Below, piece by piece: positions 41,932 through 51,648 of a stretch of 64,000 nt of DNA. Origin of the DNA: Sphingopyxis sp. OPL5 (GTDB taxonomy: Bacteria > Pseudomonadota > Alphaproteobacteria > Sphingomonadales > Sphingomonadaceae); NCBI RefSeq assembly GCF_003797775.2, contig NZ_CP060725.1, forward strand, positions 4,520,001 through 4,584,000, given 5' to 3'. A program made the translations under genes and the position numbers. The first letter of the stretch is position 1. Each line of letters starts with the position of its first letter. The notes under the pieces are model-generated. The model was not told where the DNA came from. It made no database searches and saw nothing but the letters and a program-made list of their open reading frames with translations.

Positions 41932-44520
41932 ATGATCCGCACCACCTGCGCCTACTGCGGCGTCGGCTGCGGCATCCGCGCGACGGTGACCGGCGAGCGC
42001 ACGGTCGAGATCGCCGGCGACCCCGATCATCCCGCCAATCGGGGCAAGCTCTGCTCGAAGGGCACGCATCTCGGCGAAACCGTCGGCCTCGAAGGCCGCC
42101 TGCTCCACCCGATGATCGGCAACAAGCGCGCGAGCTGGGACAAGGCGCTCGACCTCGTCGCCAAGCGCTTCAAGGAGACGATCGCGCGCCACGGCCCCGG
42201 CAGCGTCGCCTTCTACGTCTCGGGCCAACTGCTCACCGAGGATTATTATGTCGCGAACAAGCTGATGAAGGGCTTCATCGGCACCGCGAACATCGACACC
42301 AATTCACGCCTTTGCATGTCGAGCGCCGTCGCGGGCCACACGCGCGCCTTCGGCGAGGACATCGTCCCCGCCACCTATGACGATCTCGACGCCGCCGACC
42401 TGTTCGTGCTCGTCGGGTCGAACACCGCCTGGTGCCACCCGATCGTCTACCAGCGCATCCGCGCGCGCTGCGAGGCGGGCGCCAAGCTCGTCGTCATCGA
42501 CCCGCGGCGCACCGAGACCGCCGAGGAAGCCGACCTGCACCTCGCCATCCGCCCCGGCAGCGACGTCGCGCTGATGAACGGGCTGCTCCAGCATTGCCGC
42601 GAAGCCGGCGTCGTCGACGAAGACTATCTCGCCGCGCATGTCGCGGTACCCGCCGAATTTTGGGACCAGCTTGGAGAGGGGAACGACCTGTGGTCGGTGG
42701 CACGGACATGCGACGTGCTGGCCGCCGACCTCAGGCGTTTCTATGAGCTGTTCGCCGCAACGCCGCGTAGCGTCACGATGTTCAGCCAGGGGATCAACCA
42801 GGCGACCGCCGGAACCGACCAGGTCAACGCGATCCTCAACCTCCATCTCGCGACGGGGCGCATCGGCAAGCCCGGTGCCGCGCCCTTCTCGATCACCGGC
42901 CAGCCCAATGCGATGGGCGGGCGCGAAGTCGGCGGACTCGCCTCGACGCTCGCGGCGCATATGGACTTCGCGCCCGAAAACCGTGCGCGTGTCCAACGTT
43001 TCTGGGCCGCGCCGACGATCGCCGAAAAACCCGGATTGAAGGCGGTGGATCTGTTCCGCGCCGTCGGCGAAGGCCGGATCAAGGCTTTGTGGGTGATGGC
43101 GACCAACCCCGCGGTGTCGATGCCCGACGCGAACCGCGTGCGCGAAGCGCTGGCCGCCTGCCCCTTCGTCGTCGTCAGCGACGTGATCGAAAAGACCGAC
43201 ACCGGGGCCTTCGCGCACGTCCGCCTGCCTGCCGCGGCGTGGGGTGAAAAGGACGGGACCGTCACCAACAGCGATCGCACGATCAGCCGCCAGCGCGCGC
43301 TGTTTCCGCTGCCCGGCGAAGCGATGCCCGACTGGTGGATCGTCAAGGAGGTCGCGCGGCGGATGGGGTGGAAAAACGCCTTCGCCTATGACCGCGCCGC
43401 CGACATCTGGCGCGAGCATTGCCGCCTTTCGAATTACGACAACGACGGCGCGCGGCTGTTCGCCCTGCCCGGCGCGGCTCAGGGAGGCAATGCCGCGTAT
43501 GACGATATGCGGCCCTTTCGCTGGGGCGGCGAACATCCCTTTGCCGATGGACGCTTTTCGACCGACGACGGCCGCGCACGCCTCGTTCCCGTCGCGCAAA
43601 AGCCGCTGCCCGAACCGCTCGCCAAATGGCCGCTGACGCTCAATACGGGGCGATATCGTGATCAGTGGCACACGATGACGCGCACCGGCCTCGCGCCTAA
43701 ACTCGCGCGTCACCGCGAGGAGCCGCTCGTCGAGGTCCACCCCGACGACGGCGCGCGCCTCGGCCTCGCCGACGGCGGCCTCGCGCGCATCGAAACCCCG
43801 CAGGGCGACAGCCTCTACCGCGTCGCCTTCTACCCCGGCCAGCGCCCCGGCGAGCTGTTCGTGCCGATCCACTGGACCGACCGCACCGCGAGCGGCGGCC
43901 GCACCGGCCTGCTCCCCCGCCCGCTCGTCGATCCCGTGTCGGGCCAGCCGGGGTTCAAGCGCACCCCCGCATCGATCGCCGCGGTCGCCCCCAAATGGCG
44001 GGGCTTCCTCCTGCTCGCGCGCGAGCTTAGTGAGACCCCGCGCTGCCTGTGGGCGACGCGCGTCGCGGTGTCTTCCGGCGTGCTGTGGGAGGTCGCGGGT
44101 AATGGCGACCTCAAGAGCATCGAAGCGCTGCTCCCCAAGGGCGAACGCATCGAGGCGCAGGACGCCGCGCGCGGCACGCGGCGCATCGCGATCGCCGCAA
44201 ACGGCCGCCTCGCCGGCGCGCTGTTCGTCACCGAGAGCGGCGAATTGCCGCCGCGCGACTGGCTGATCGCCCAGCTGTCCGCGCCCGAGGTCGCCCCCAC
44301 CCTGCTCGCCGGCCGCGCGCCGGGAATGCAGGCCGACCGCGGCCCGATCATCTGCGTCTGTTTCGACATCGGGCTCAAGACGATCGTCGGCGCCATCCGC
44401 GACCAGGGCCTGGCCGAGGTCGCGGCGATCGGCGCCGCGATTGGCGCCGGCACCAATTGCGGATCGTGCCGCCCCGCGCTCGCGCGCATCCTGACCGAGG
44501 AGACCAGTAATGCCGCCTGA
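41932..44520 (+). CDS. nasA: Assimilatory nitrate reductase catalytic subunit
   Basis: An 862-residue molybdopterin oxidoreductase. N-terminal [4Fe-4S] ligands are C-x2-C-x3-C (TCAYCGVGC) plus LCSKG; cofactor-binding segments include VLVGSNTAWCHPI, TGRIGKPGAAPFSITGQPNA and NTGRYRDQWHTMTRTG. The last 60 residues are a BFD-like [2Fe-2S] domain (ICVCFDIGLKTI ... GTNCGSCRPAL), the usual fusion in NasA. It reduces nitrate to nitrite in the cytoplasm. No separate NasB/NasC electron-transfer gene is present in the window, so the electron donor may be encoded elsewhere. Confidence 0.96.
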   Translation: MIRTTCAYCGVGCGIRATVTGERTVEIAGDPDHPANRGKLCSKGTHLGETVGLEGRLLHPMIGNKRASWDKALDLVAKRFKETIARHGPGSVAFYVSGQLLTEDYYVANKLMKGFIGTANIDTNSRLCMSSAVAGHTRAFGEDIVPATYDDLDAADLFVLVGSNTAWCHPIVYQRIRARCEAGAKLVVIDPRRTETAEEADLHLAIRPGSDVALMNGLLQHCREAGVVDEDYLAAHVAVPAEFWDQLGEGNDLWSVARTCDVLAADLRRFYELFAATPRSVTMFSQGINQATAGTDQVNAILNLHLATGRIGKPGAAPFSITGQPNAMGGREVGGLASTLAAHMDFAPENRARVQRFWAAPTIAEKPGLKAVDLFRAVGEGRIKALWVMATNPAVSMPDANRVREALAACPFVVVSDVIEKTDTGAFAHVRLPAAAWGEKDGTVTNSDRTISRQRALFPLPGEAMPDWWIVKEVARRMGWKNAFAYDRAADIWREHCRLSNYDNDGARLFALPGAAQGGNAAYDDMRPFRWGGEHPFADGRFSTDDGRARLVPVAQKPLPEPLAKWPLTLNTGRYRDQWHTMTRTGLAPKLARHREEPLVEVHPDDGARLGLADGGLARIETPQGDSLYRVAFYPGQRPGELFVPIHWTDRTASGGRTGLLPRPLVDPVSGQPGFKRTPASIAAVAPKWRGFLLLARELSETPRCLWATRVAVSSGVLWEVAGNGDLKSIEALLPKGERIEAQDAARGTRRIAIAANGRLAGALFVTESGELPPRDWLIAQLSAPEVAPTLLAGRAPGMQADRGPIICVCFDIGLKTIVGAIRDQGLAEVAAIGAAIGAGTNCGSCRPALARILTEETSNAA

Positions 44521-45298
44521 CGATTTCGCCCCCGGCGCGGTCTGGCTTGTCGGCGCCGGTCCCGGCGACCCCGAGCTGCTGACGATGAAAGCGGTTCGGT
44601 TGATCGCGGCGGCGGACATTGTCTTTTACGATGCATTGGTCGGCCCGGACATTCTTGCCCTTATCCCGCCGCATATCGAACGCGTCGGGGTCGGCAAGCG
44701 ATCGGGTCGCCATTCGAAGGACCAGCAGACGATCGACGCGATGCTCGTCGCCGCCGCGGCGGCGCGCAAGCGGGTCGTGCGGCTGAAGGGCGGCGATCCG
44801 TCGCTGTTCGGCCGGTCGGCGGAGGAAATGACGGCGCTGCGCGGCGCCGGGCATGTCGTCCATGTCTGTCCGGGCATCACCGCCGCCAGCGCCGCCGCCG
44901 CCTCGGCGGGCGTGTCGCTCTCACTGCGCGGCGTGGCGCGCGACGTCCATTTCGTGACGGCACACAGCCGCCGCGGCGCAGCGCTCGATCTCGACTGGCC
45001 GGCGCTCGCTGCGGAAGGCACCACCCTCGCCTTCTATATGGGGCGCGAAGCCGCGGGCGAAATCGCGCGCGGATTGGTCGATGCCGAAATGCCCGCCGCG
45101 ACCCCGGTGCTGGTCGTCTGCAACGTCAGCCTTCCCGACGAAATGCTGATCGCGACGCGCCTCGATCTTCTCGCGCTCGCGACCCGCGCGCTGGCCGCCG
45201 ACGCGCCGACGCTAATCCTCGTCGGCGAAGCGGTCGGCAAGGCACCGTCCCCGCACCCAGCCCCGATCGCCGAAACCGAGGTGACCTACGGCCGGTAA
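44510..45298 (+). CDS. cobA: Uroporphyrinogen-III C-methyltransferase (siroheme synthesis)
   Basis: A 262-residue SUMT enzyme with the family motifs VGAGPGDPELLTMKAV near the N-terminus, VRLKGGDPSLFGR in the middle, and VCPGITAASAAAASAGVSLS. It makes precorrin-2, the precursor of siroheme, the cofactor of NirB. It overlaps nasA by 11 bases and closes the nitrate operon. Its end overlaps the end of the convergent sulfatase gene by 13 bases. There is no fused CysG dehydrogenase/ferrochelatase part. Confidence 0.95.
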   Translation: MPPDDFAPGAVWLVGAGPGDPELLTMKAVRLIAAADIVFYDALVGPDILALIPPHIERVGVGKRSGRHSKDQQTIDAMLVAAAAARKRVVRLKGGDPSLFGRSAEEMTALRGAGHVVHVCPGITAASAAAASAGVSLSLRGVARDVHFVTAHSRRGAALDLDWPALAAEGTTLAFYMGREAAGEIARGLVDAEMPAATPVLVVCNVSLPDEMLIATRLDLLALATRALAADAPTLILVGEAVGKAPSPHPAPIAETEVTYGR

Positions 45299-46935
45299 GG
45301 GACGGAATCGGGAAGGATGACGCCAACCGTTTTTGCATAGCTTACCCAGGCCTCCACCAATTCGGTCCGGCGTTCGGGCTCGGCGAGCGACAGGTCGCGG
45401 GTTTCCCCGGGATCGCGGGCAATATTGAACAGGCGCCAGGTCCCGTCGCCGATGTCGGTGAGTTTCCACTCGCCGCGACGATAAGCGCGCGATCCGAACA
45501 GTTCGGCGCCCACGCCATCGTCGGGACCATAGACAGGGACCCGGGGGTCGCGCAGCCAGCGGGCCCACGACCGGCCGGTGATCGGGCGGACCGTGCGATC
45601 GCCGACCCTCGTCGCCGTTGCATCGACCCCGGCAAGTTCGAGCACGGTCGGCGCGATATCGGCGACCGATTGATATTCGGTCGCGGCGCCGTCCCGCCGG
45701 GGAATGTCGAACCCGCTGACGAAAGCCACGGCGCGCGTGCCGCCTTCGCTTTGATAGCCCTTTGTGAGCCAGGAAGGCGCGGTCGCAGCCTGGGCCCAAC
45801 CGGCGCCATAGGTGAGATAGGAGGTCGCCGTGCCGCGATTGGCGAAGCCGTTGTCGGCGCCTTTCAGCGCACCTGCCAGCATTTCGGCGCCGGTAGTCTC
45901 GACGTCGAGCGCCTCGGCGCCATTGTCGGCGAGGAAGATGATCACCGTATTGTCGAGTTCGCCCGCGGCGCGCAAAGCCTCGATCACGCGGCCGACATTC
46001 TGGTCGAGCCGGTCGACCATTGCGGCATAGATTTCCATGTTGCGCGCGGCGAGGCGTTGCTGCCCGGCGGTCAGCGAGTCCCAGCTGCCGTCGCGGTTGC
46101 GCGGCGTGTGGGCCGCAACGCCGGGCGCCAATATGCCGAGTTCGCGTTGGCGCGCGAGGCGCCGTTCGCGCAGCACATCGAAACCTTCGTCGTACCGCCC
46201 CTTGTAGCGGGCGATATCCTCGGGCGGCGCCTGCAGCGGCCAATGCGGCGCGGTGAAGGCCAGATAGGCGAAGAAGGGGCGCTCGCCCTGTCCTGCCGCT
46301 GGCCGCTCACCGAGAAAATCGACCAGCCGCGTCGCGAAATAGTCGCTCGAATAGAAATCCTGCGGCAGGCGCGTCAGTCGCTCTCCTTGTTCGGTATAGG
46401 TCGCCCGGCCCCCCTTTTCCGGATCGGCGTCGGTCCCGAAATGATTGTGCCCGCCCTGCAGCAAGGCGAAGCTGCGCGCGAAACCGCGGGCGTGCGGATC
46501 CTGCTCAGCGGTCAGGCCAAGGTGCCATTTGCCCGAAAAGAGCGTCTGATAACCGCCAGCCGAAAGCCGCTCGGCCAAGGTCGCGACATCGCTGCGCAAA
46601 TAGCCTTCATATCCCGGTTGATCCTTCTGGTTGGGGCGGATCATCTCGGCCATCGTGCCAAGGCCGGCGAGGTGGTTGTCGGTGCCCGAAAGCAGCATCG
46701 AACGTGTCGGCGAGCAAGTCGGCGCGGTGTGAAAACCGGCGAGGCGAATGCCCGCGAGCGCCAGTCTGTCGAGATGCGGCGTCCTGATCTCGCCGCCAAA
46801 GGCCCCGAGGTCCGAATAGCCAAGGTCGTCGGCGACGATGACGAGGAAATTGGGACGGCGCTCGGTGGCCGTGGCGGAAAACGGCACGCCGATGGTCACA
46901 AGGGTCAAGGCGAGAACGAGAAAGCGGCGGATCAT
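45286..46935 (-). CDS. Arylsulfatase, secreted
   Basis: A 549-residue type I sulfatase. Signal peptide (RRFLVLALTLVTIGVPFSAT), metal-binding N-terminus (FLVIVADDLGYSDLGAFGG) and the formylglycine motif C74-S-P-T-R78 (APTCSPTRSMLLSG), where the cysteine is oxidised by a sulfatase-maturing enzyme not found here. Further signatures are FSGKWHLG and FLADNGAEA. Closest in layout to Pseudomonas AtsA-type arylsulfatases. It hydrolyses sulfate esters in the periplasm, releasing sulfate. It is the last gene of a leftward operon after the TonB receptor and AtsK-like dioxygenase. The ATG at 46935 is followed directly by the signal peptide; the longer frame upstream is not protein-like. Confidence 0.94.
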   Translation of the reverse strand: MIRRFLVLALTLVTIGVPFSATATERRPNFLVIVADDLGYSDLGAFGGEIRTPHLDRLALAGIRLAGFHTAPTCSPTRSMLLSGTDNHLAGLGTMAEMIRPNQKDQPGYEGYLRSDVATLAERLSAGGYQTLFSGKWHLGLTAEQDPHARGFARSFALLQGGHNHFGTDADPEKGGRATYTEQGERLTRLPQDFYSSDYFATRLVDFLGERPAAGQGERPFFAYLAFTAPHWPLQAPPEDIARYKGRYDEGFDVLRERRLARQRELGILAPGVAAHTPRNRDGSWDSLTAGQQRLAARNMEIYAAMVDRLDQNVGRVIEALRAAGELDNTVIIFLADNGAEALDVETTGAEMLAGALKGADNGFANRGTATSYLTYGAGWAQAATAPSWLTKGYQSEGGTRAVAFVSGFDIPRRDGAATEYQSVADIAPTVLELAGVDATATRVGDRTVRPITGRSWARWLRDPRVPVYGPDDGVGAELFGSRAYRRGEWKLTDIGDGTWRLFNIARDPGETRDLSLAEPERRTELVEAWVSYAKTVGVILPDSVPYRP

Positions 46936-47062
46936 GTTGGCGTCCGTTCGATCGAAACAAAGGGGCGGTGCGCCCGGGCGAATGGAACCCGGGCGCACCG
47001 CAGACAGGATCGGCGCAGTCGCAGGATGGGAGAGGAGAGCATGGGCGCCGGCCCATGATGCG

Positions 47063-48016
47063 TCAGGCCGGTTCGTATTGTACCGCCTTTTCCTTGCGCA
47101 CCGTCCGGCTGGTGCGGCCGTCGATCGCGACAGGGGTGTCGCCCGCGATCGTCGCGCGGCGCAGCGTGCGGCGTTGCAACCCGAAGTCGGCAACGGCGCG
47201 GTGCTGGGTCGCCTGATTGTCCCAGATGGCGACGTCGCCTTCGCGCCAGCGCCAGCGCACGACATTCTCGGGCTTGGTGATATGGTCCTGCAGAATCGCG
47301 AAGAGCCGCGCCGAATCCGCCCCATTCAACCCGACGAACTGCTTGACGAAATGCCCGAGCAACAGGCTGCGCTGGCCGCTGACCGGGTGGACGCGGACCA
47401 CCGGATGCTCGGTTTCATAGACCGTCGAGGCAAAGACGTTGCGATGGTCCTTGATGCGCTTGGCGGCGCTTTCGCCGTCGGGGGCGCTCTGCAGGATCGC
47501 CGCATAGTCGTAGAGGTTGGTGTGCGTCGCCCACAGCGTGTTGACGAGCTGGCGCAGCGTCTCGGGAAGCCCTTCATAGGCGGTCTCGCCATTGGCCCAC
47601 AACGTGTCGCCGCCGGCTTCGGGGATGGTCAGCGCCCGCAGGATCGACGCCTTGGGATAGGCCTCGACGAAGGTCACGTCGGTGTGCCAGCTCGACGCCG
47701 CATAACCTTCCTTGCTGTCGAGTTCGAGCAGGTAACGCGACCCGTCGGCGACCGGCACCGTCGGATGGGCGACCGGATCGCCGAGCGATGCGGCGAAATC
47801 CTCATGCTCCTGATCGGTGAGATGCTGCTGGTCGCGAAAGAAGAGCACCTTGTGGCGCACCAGCGCTGCCTGGATCGCCTGCACCGTCGTGGCGGGCAGA
47901 TCGCCCGAAAGCTGGACGCCGTTGACGACGGCGCCGATGGTGCCGGTCACGGGCGTGACGTCGAGGTCGATTTTCTTGTCGCGAGCATTGGCGTAGCTGT
48001 TGTGAAGGTCCGTCAT
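47063..48016 (-). CDS. TauD/AtsK-family Fe(II)/2-oxoglutarate dioxygenase
   Basis: A 317-residue dioxygenase of the TauD/TfdA family. Iron ligands are H111-T-D113 (SSWHTDVTFVEAYP) and H272 (NQATQHRAVADF), and the 2-oxoglutarate-binding arginine lies in RRTLRRAT. The sequence around SSWHTDVTF and the neighbouring sulfatase make an AtsK-like alkyl-sulfate dioxygenase more likely than a taurine dioxygenase. It oxidises an alkyl sulfate to an aldehyde, releasing sulfate. It lies between a TonB receptor and the arylsulfatase on the same strand. Confidence 0.9.
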   Translation of the reverse strand: MTDLHNSYANARDKKIDLDVTPVTGTIGAVVNGVQLSGDLPATTVQAIQAALVRHKVLFFRDQQHLTDQEHEDFAASLGDPVAHPTVPVADGSRYLLELDSKEGYAASSWHTDVTFVEAYPKASILRALTIPEAGGDTLWANGETAYEGLPETLRQLVNTLWATHTNLYDYAAILQSAPDGESAAKRIKDHRNVFASTVYETEHPVVRVHPVSGQRSLLLGHFVKQFVGLNGADSARLFAILQDHITKPENVVRWRWREGDVAIWDNQATQHRAVADFGLQRRTLRRATIAGDTPVAIDGRTSRTVRKEKAVQYEPA

Positions 48017-48119
48017 GATCAGTCTCCTTTGGGGGTTGGACGGCAGGCTATCCGGGAAGGGCGGGATCGGGCGGAACCGGTCGGGGCCTTCGGCGAATTT
48101 CGGGAAGGGGCGGCGCAGA

Positions 48120-50543
48120 TCACAGCTTCGTCCGCAGCGTCGCGCCGATGGTGCGCGGTTCGCCGATCAGCGCGGTGACGATGCCGGTGTTCTGCGCCGA
48201 CAAGGTCTGGAAATAATCCTTGTCGAACAGGTTGCGCGCCCAGATCGACAGGTCGAACAACCCGTCGTCGGTGCGGATGCCGATACGCGCATTGGCGATG
48301 CCGAACCCGGGGACATCGGCATAGCGGCTGTCGCTCGACGAAGTATTGAAGGTCGAGCGGTGCGAGTAATCGGCGTGGGCGTAGAGCGACAGGTCGCGTC
48401 CACCGAGCGCGCCGAGCGGTGCTGACGCGTCGCCGCCCAGCGTATAGGTGAATTTGGGCACGCCGGGCAGTTGCTCGCCGGTCAGGTCCTGCTTGCCGCT
48501 GAGGTTGAGCCTTTCGGGCGCCTGCGGTGCGTTCGGATAATCGCTATAGGTCGTATCGGCGTAGGCGGCCGACGCATAGAAGCTGATGCGATCGGTCGGC
48601 GCCGCGACCAGATCGGCCTCGACCCCGCGCGAACGGACGCCGGGAATATTGGCGATATATTGACGGAAATTGACGGTGCTTCCGATCTGCTCGGTGATCG
48701 CGGTCTGGTAATCGCTGATCTCGGTCCAGAAACCCGCGAGGTTGAAGGTTACCGCACGATTGAGCCACTGGGTCTTGACCCCGATTTCGTAACTGTCGAC
48801 CTTTTCCGACGAGACATTGGGATCGACCCCGACGGGCAGGCTGGTCAGGTTGAGCCCACCGGACTTGTTGCCGCGCGAATAGGTCGCATAGCCAAGCGCG
48901 TCGTCGGAGAACTGCCATGACAGCGTCGCGAGGCCCGACACGCTGTTGTCGCTGAAGCTCGTCGAATAGTCGGTGACGGGATTGAACTGGGTCCGCAGGA
49001 TGGCAGCGTCGCGCGCGATATCGGCGGGCAAGGTCGACAGGTCGACGCCCGCAACATGATATTGATGAAAGGATCCGCTCTTCTTTTCACGCGTATAGCG
49101 AAGCCCTGCGGTCAGCGTCAGGCGATCGGTGAACTTCCAGTCGAGTTGGCCGAACAGCGCATAGCTTTTGGTACGCGGGTCGGAGGTCGAATTCGCCTCG
49201 AACCCGTTGACCGCCGCTTCCCACGTGGCGAGCGAGAAGGGCGATGCCGGCGGCCGGTTCCATAACGCCGCGGCCGGCCCATAGGCCGTCGCGCCCTTGC
49301 CACGGATCACCTGCCAGAAATAATAGGCGCCGACGACATAGTTGATCGGGCCGGTGCTGTCCGATGCGAGACGGACTTCCTGGCTGAACTGACGCTGCCG
49401 GTTCGCCTGCTGCGCCTTGGTGATGACCGGCAGCGACGTCGAGTCGCCGTCGTTGGCGGGGTTCCAGTCCCACCAGCGATAGGCCGTGATCGACGTCAGC
49501 TTGGCGCCGCCAATATCCCAGTCGACCTGCCCCGACACGCCATAGCCGTCCATGTTCGACTGATAATGGCTGTTCGCCTCGCCGCGCCGCGCGAAGGGAT
49601 CGATGGTCGGGAAAGTGTAGCCGGGAAAGCGCGCCGCACGCTGCGCGAAATTGTTCGGGATCGCGGCGCCATTGTCATAAGTGCCGAAATAATCGGCGAA
49701 GACGTTGAGCACATGGTTCTGCTTCTGGCGCGCGAAGTCGCCGATGATCCGCACCTCGACATCGGACGAGGGCGTGAAGAGCAATTGCCCGCGCAAGCTC
49801 CAGTTCGAATAATCCTGCGCGCGTTCATTCTGGGTATCGTTGTAGAGAAACCCGCGCCGTTCGGTCGCCGAGCCGCTGACCCGGATCGCGAGCAGATCCT
49901 GGACGATCGGACCCGAGGCCGAAGCACGCAGCTGATAATAGCCATAATCGCCGACGCTCGCCTCGCCCGAGAATTCGGGGTCGAAGCTCGGCTTGCGCGA
50001 CGTGATGTTGATCGCGCCCGAGGTGGTGTTCTTGCCGAACAACGTTCCCTGCGGTCCGCGCAAAACCTCGATCTGCTGAAGATCGACGAGGTCGAACTGC
50101 GACTGACCGACGCGGCCGTAATAGACATTGTCGATATAGAAACCGACGCCGTTCTCCAGCCCGTCGTTGGTGAGCGCGACATTGCTGCCGAGGCCGCGGA
50201 TATTGATGTTGGTGTTGCGCGGGTTGAAGCTGAACACCTGCAGGCTCGGCACGAGTTGCTGGACCTGGGTCAGCGTGTAATTGCCGGTCTTCTCGAGTGT
50301 TTCCGCGCCCACGACCGACAGCGCGATCGGGACGTTCTGCGCGCTTTCGTCGCGGCGGCGCGCCGAGACGATGATTTCGCTGCCGTCATAGCTGTCGCCG
50401 GCCGCTTCGGCCGAGGCTTCACCATCGATGATGGTCGCGGCGTCGGTGGCGGCTTCGGTGGCCGCGGCGGGCACCGCGTGCCATGCCACGGCGGCGCCGA
50501 GCAACAATTTGAGCCGGTGGTCGGGAGAGAATTTCGTCGTCAT
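48120..50543 (-). CDS. TonB-dependent receptor of the sulfate-ester operon
   Basis: An 807-residue receptor with a signal peptide (KLLLGAAVAWHAVPAAATEA), a TonB-box-like start (GSEIIVSARRRDES), a plug with IEVLRGPQGTLFGKNTTSGA and a beta-barrel ending in TIGATLRTKL. It is of the FecA-like class common in sphingomonads. As the first large gene of a unit with the AtsK-like dioxygenase and the arylsulfatase, it probably imports a sulfate ester across the outer membrane. The ATG overlaps the stop of a 59-residue ORF (ATGA). Confidence 0.95.
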   Translation of the reverse strand: MTTKFSPDHRLKLLLGAAVAWHAVPAAATEAATDAATIIDGEASAEAAGDSYDGSEIIVSARRRDESAQNVPIALSVVGAETLEKTGNYTLTQVQQLVPSLQVFSFNPRNTNINIRGLGSNVALTNDGLENGVGFYIDNVYYGRVGQSQFDLVDLQQIEVLRGPQGTLFGKNTTSGAINITSRKPSFDPEFSGEASVGDYGYYQLRASASGPIVQDLLAIRVSGSATERRGFLYNDTQNERAQDYSNWSLRGQLLFTPSSDVEVRIIGDFARQKQNHVLNVFADYFGTYDNGAAIPNNFAQRAARFPGYTFPTIDPFARRGEANSHYQSNMDGYGVSGQVDWDIGGAKLTSITAYRWWDWNPANDGDSTSLPVITKAQQANRQRQFSQEVRLASDSTGPINYVVGAYYFWQVIRGKGATAYGPAAALWNRPPASPFSLATWEAAVNGFEANSTSDPRTKSYALFGQLDWKFTDRLTLTAGLRYTREKKSGSFHQYHVAGVDLSTLPADIARDAAILRTQFNPVTDYSTSFSDNSVSGLATLSWQFSDDALGYATYSRGNKSGGLNLTSLPVGVDPNVSSEKVDSYEIGVKTQWLNRAVTFNLAGFWTEISDYQTAITEQIGSTVNFRQYIANIPGVRSRGVEADLVAAPTDRISFYASAAYADTTYSDYPNAPQAPERLNLSGKQDLTGEQLPGVPKFTYTLGGDASAPLGALGGRDLSLYAHADYSHRSTFNTSSSDSRYADVPGFGIANARIGIRTDDGLFDLSIWARNLFDKDYFQTLSAQNTGIVTALIGEPRTIGATLRTKL

Positions 50544-50719
50544 ATTTTGTCCCCGGGCGGCGTTCCCGCCCCCTTTTTGATGTGTTTGAGATGGGCGCTA
50601 TGCGCCGCGCCGGATCCTCCGCTCGCCAGACCGTCGCCCCACAAAGCGCGAGCCGCGCTGCGCAGGGACGCAGGATAGCGAGCCAGATCCGACAGGTCGG
50701 ATTGGGTCAGCAAAGGCAT
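50540..50719 (-). CDS. Possible small ORF coupled to the TonB receptor (59 aa)
   Basis: A 59-residue frame starting MPLLTQSDLSDLARYPASLR and ending GTPPGDKI. An AGGTGA site is spaced 5 bases before the ATG, and its TGA overlaps the receptor's ATG (ATGA). Both hint at translation and coupling. The first 30 residues look helical and protein-like, while the second half is Gly/His/Lys-rich. I do not recognise it. It could be a regulatory leader peptide for the sulfur operon, or chance. Confidence 0.35.
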   Translation of the reverse strand: MPLLTQSDLSDLARYPASLRSAARALWGDGLASGGSGAAHSAHLKHIKKGAGTPPGDKI

Positions 50720-51201
50720 GGTTTCACCTGTCGCCGACGCGCAGGCGCCGGACGCTGGACCGTGAGCCCTCGCGTGAGGGATATCGGCCACGATGAAAGA
50801 AAGGCGCCGCCGCGCGGAGGGGATGCGGTGGTCCGCTATCCCGCGCACAGGAAGGGCGAAGGTCTAGATGATGATACTACACATGCGCATCGCAATACCC
50901 CTTCTGGGGGAACGCAATGCCTGGCGCTGTCGCCCGAGCATCACGCGCTTTAGCCGTTGGTAACGCGGAGCAAGCTGCTTTCCCGTTCAAAAGCCGCGGG
51001 TCGAAGAGGAGCGGGAGAGCCCGTCACCCGTCTCGACCAGCTCCGAGTGACAATCTCAACTTAAAAAATTGATATTGGAGTCGTCAATGGCGGACCGCGG
51101 TTTTTGCGGCAAAGAAAATCTTTGAGACGATGAACCGAGGTCTTTCAGACCGGTCATGCCAGCATCGCGTCCATTCCCGTCCGCGAGCGGATCGACGCTC
51201 G
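50720..51201. other. Non-coding region upstream of the sulfate-ester operon
   Basis: I see no gene here. The region should hold the promoter for the leftward receptor operon. It contains an AT-rich stretch (about 51055-51085, CTTAAAAAATTGATATTGG) and a weak hairpin GGTCTTTCAGACC (about 51141-51153) close to the end of the thioesterase gene, neither of which I can assign firmly. Confidence 0.5.
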
Positions 51202-51648
51202 TCAGGCCGGATCGCCGCCGCCGGACAGCAGCAGCAGCGACAGATATTCGTTGATCGGGGCTGGAAGCGGAACCGGACCTGCGGGTCCGGTCGAGACGAC
51301 GACGCTGTCGGCGCAGCCGATGCATTTGCCGCCGACGAACAGCCCCTGCCCGATGACGAGCGAACGCTCGCCGACGCGGACGATGCCGGTCGCGACGTCG
51401 ATGGTGCCGGGGTAGCGCGCCTGTCCCAGAAAGGCGGTGTCGACATTAGCGATCACCAGCGCCGGACTGTCTTCCTTGGCGACCTGCACCCGCGCTTCGG
51501 CGAGCAGTTCGAAGCGCGCTTCCTCATAAAATTGCCCGGTTGCGACATTGTTGAGGTGGCGGAACATGTCGATGTCGGAAAAGCGGATCGGCACCGCCTT
51601 GTGCAGCGGGTAGGAACCGGGATCGAGGCGGGGCGGCGTCGGTTTCAT
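51202..51648 (-). CDS. Acyl-CoA thioesterase, hot-dog fold (4HBT family)
   Basis: A 148-residue hot-dog-fold thioesterase. The family pattern is clear: VPIRFSDIDMFRHLNNVATG (with the catalytic Asp and the HLNN motif), then FYEEARFELLAEA and VRVGERSLVIGQGLF. It hydrolyses acyl-CoA thioesters; the substrate is unknown. Its ATG overlaps the stop of the upstream hydrolase gene by four bases, placing it last in a three-gene operon with a hydrolase and a dehydratase-like enzyme. Confidence 0.92.
   Translation of the reverse strand: MKPTPPRLDPGSYPLHKAVPIRFSDIDMFRHLNNVATGQFYEEARFELLAEARVQVAKEDSPALVIANVDTAFLGQARYPGTIDVATGIVRVGERSLVIGQGLFVGGKCIGCADSVVVSTGPAGPVPLPAPINEYLSLLLLSGGGDPA

Noticed and set aside
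42304..44619. 771-residue ORF on the - strand opposite nasA
   Set aside because: Antisense shadow of nasA with low-complexity Arg/Gly/Ala composition.
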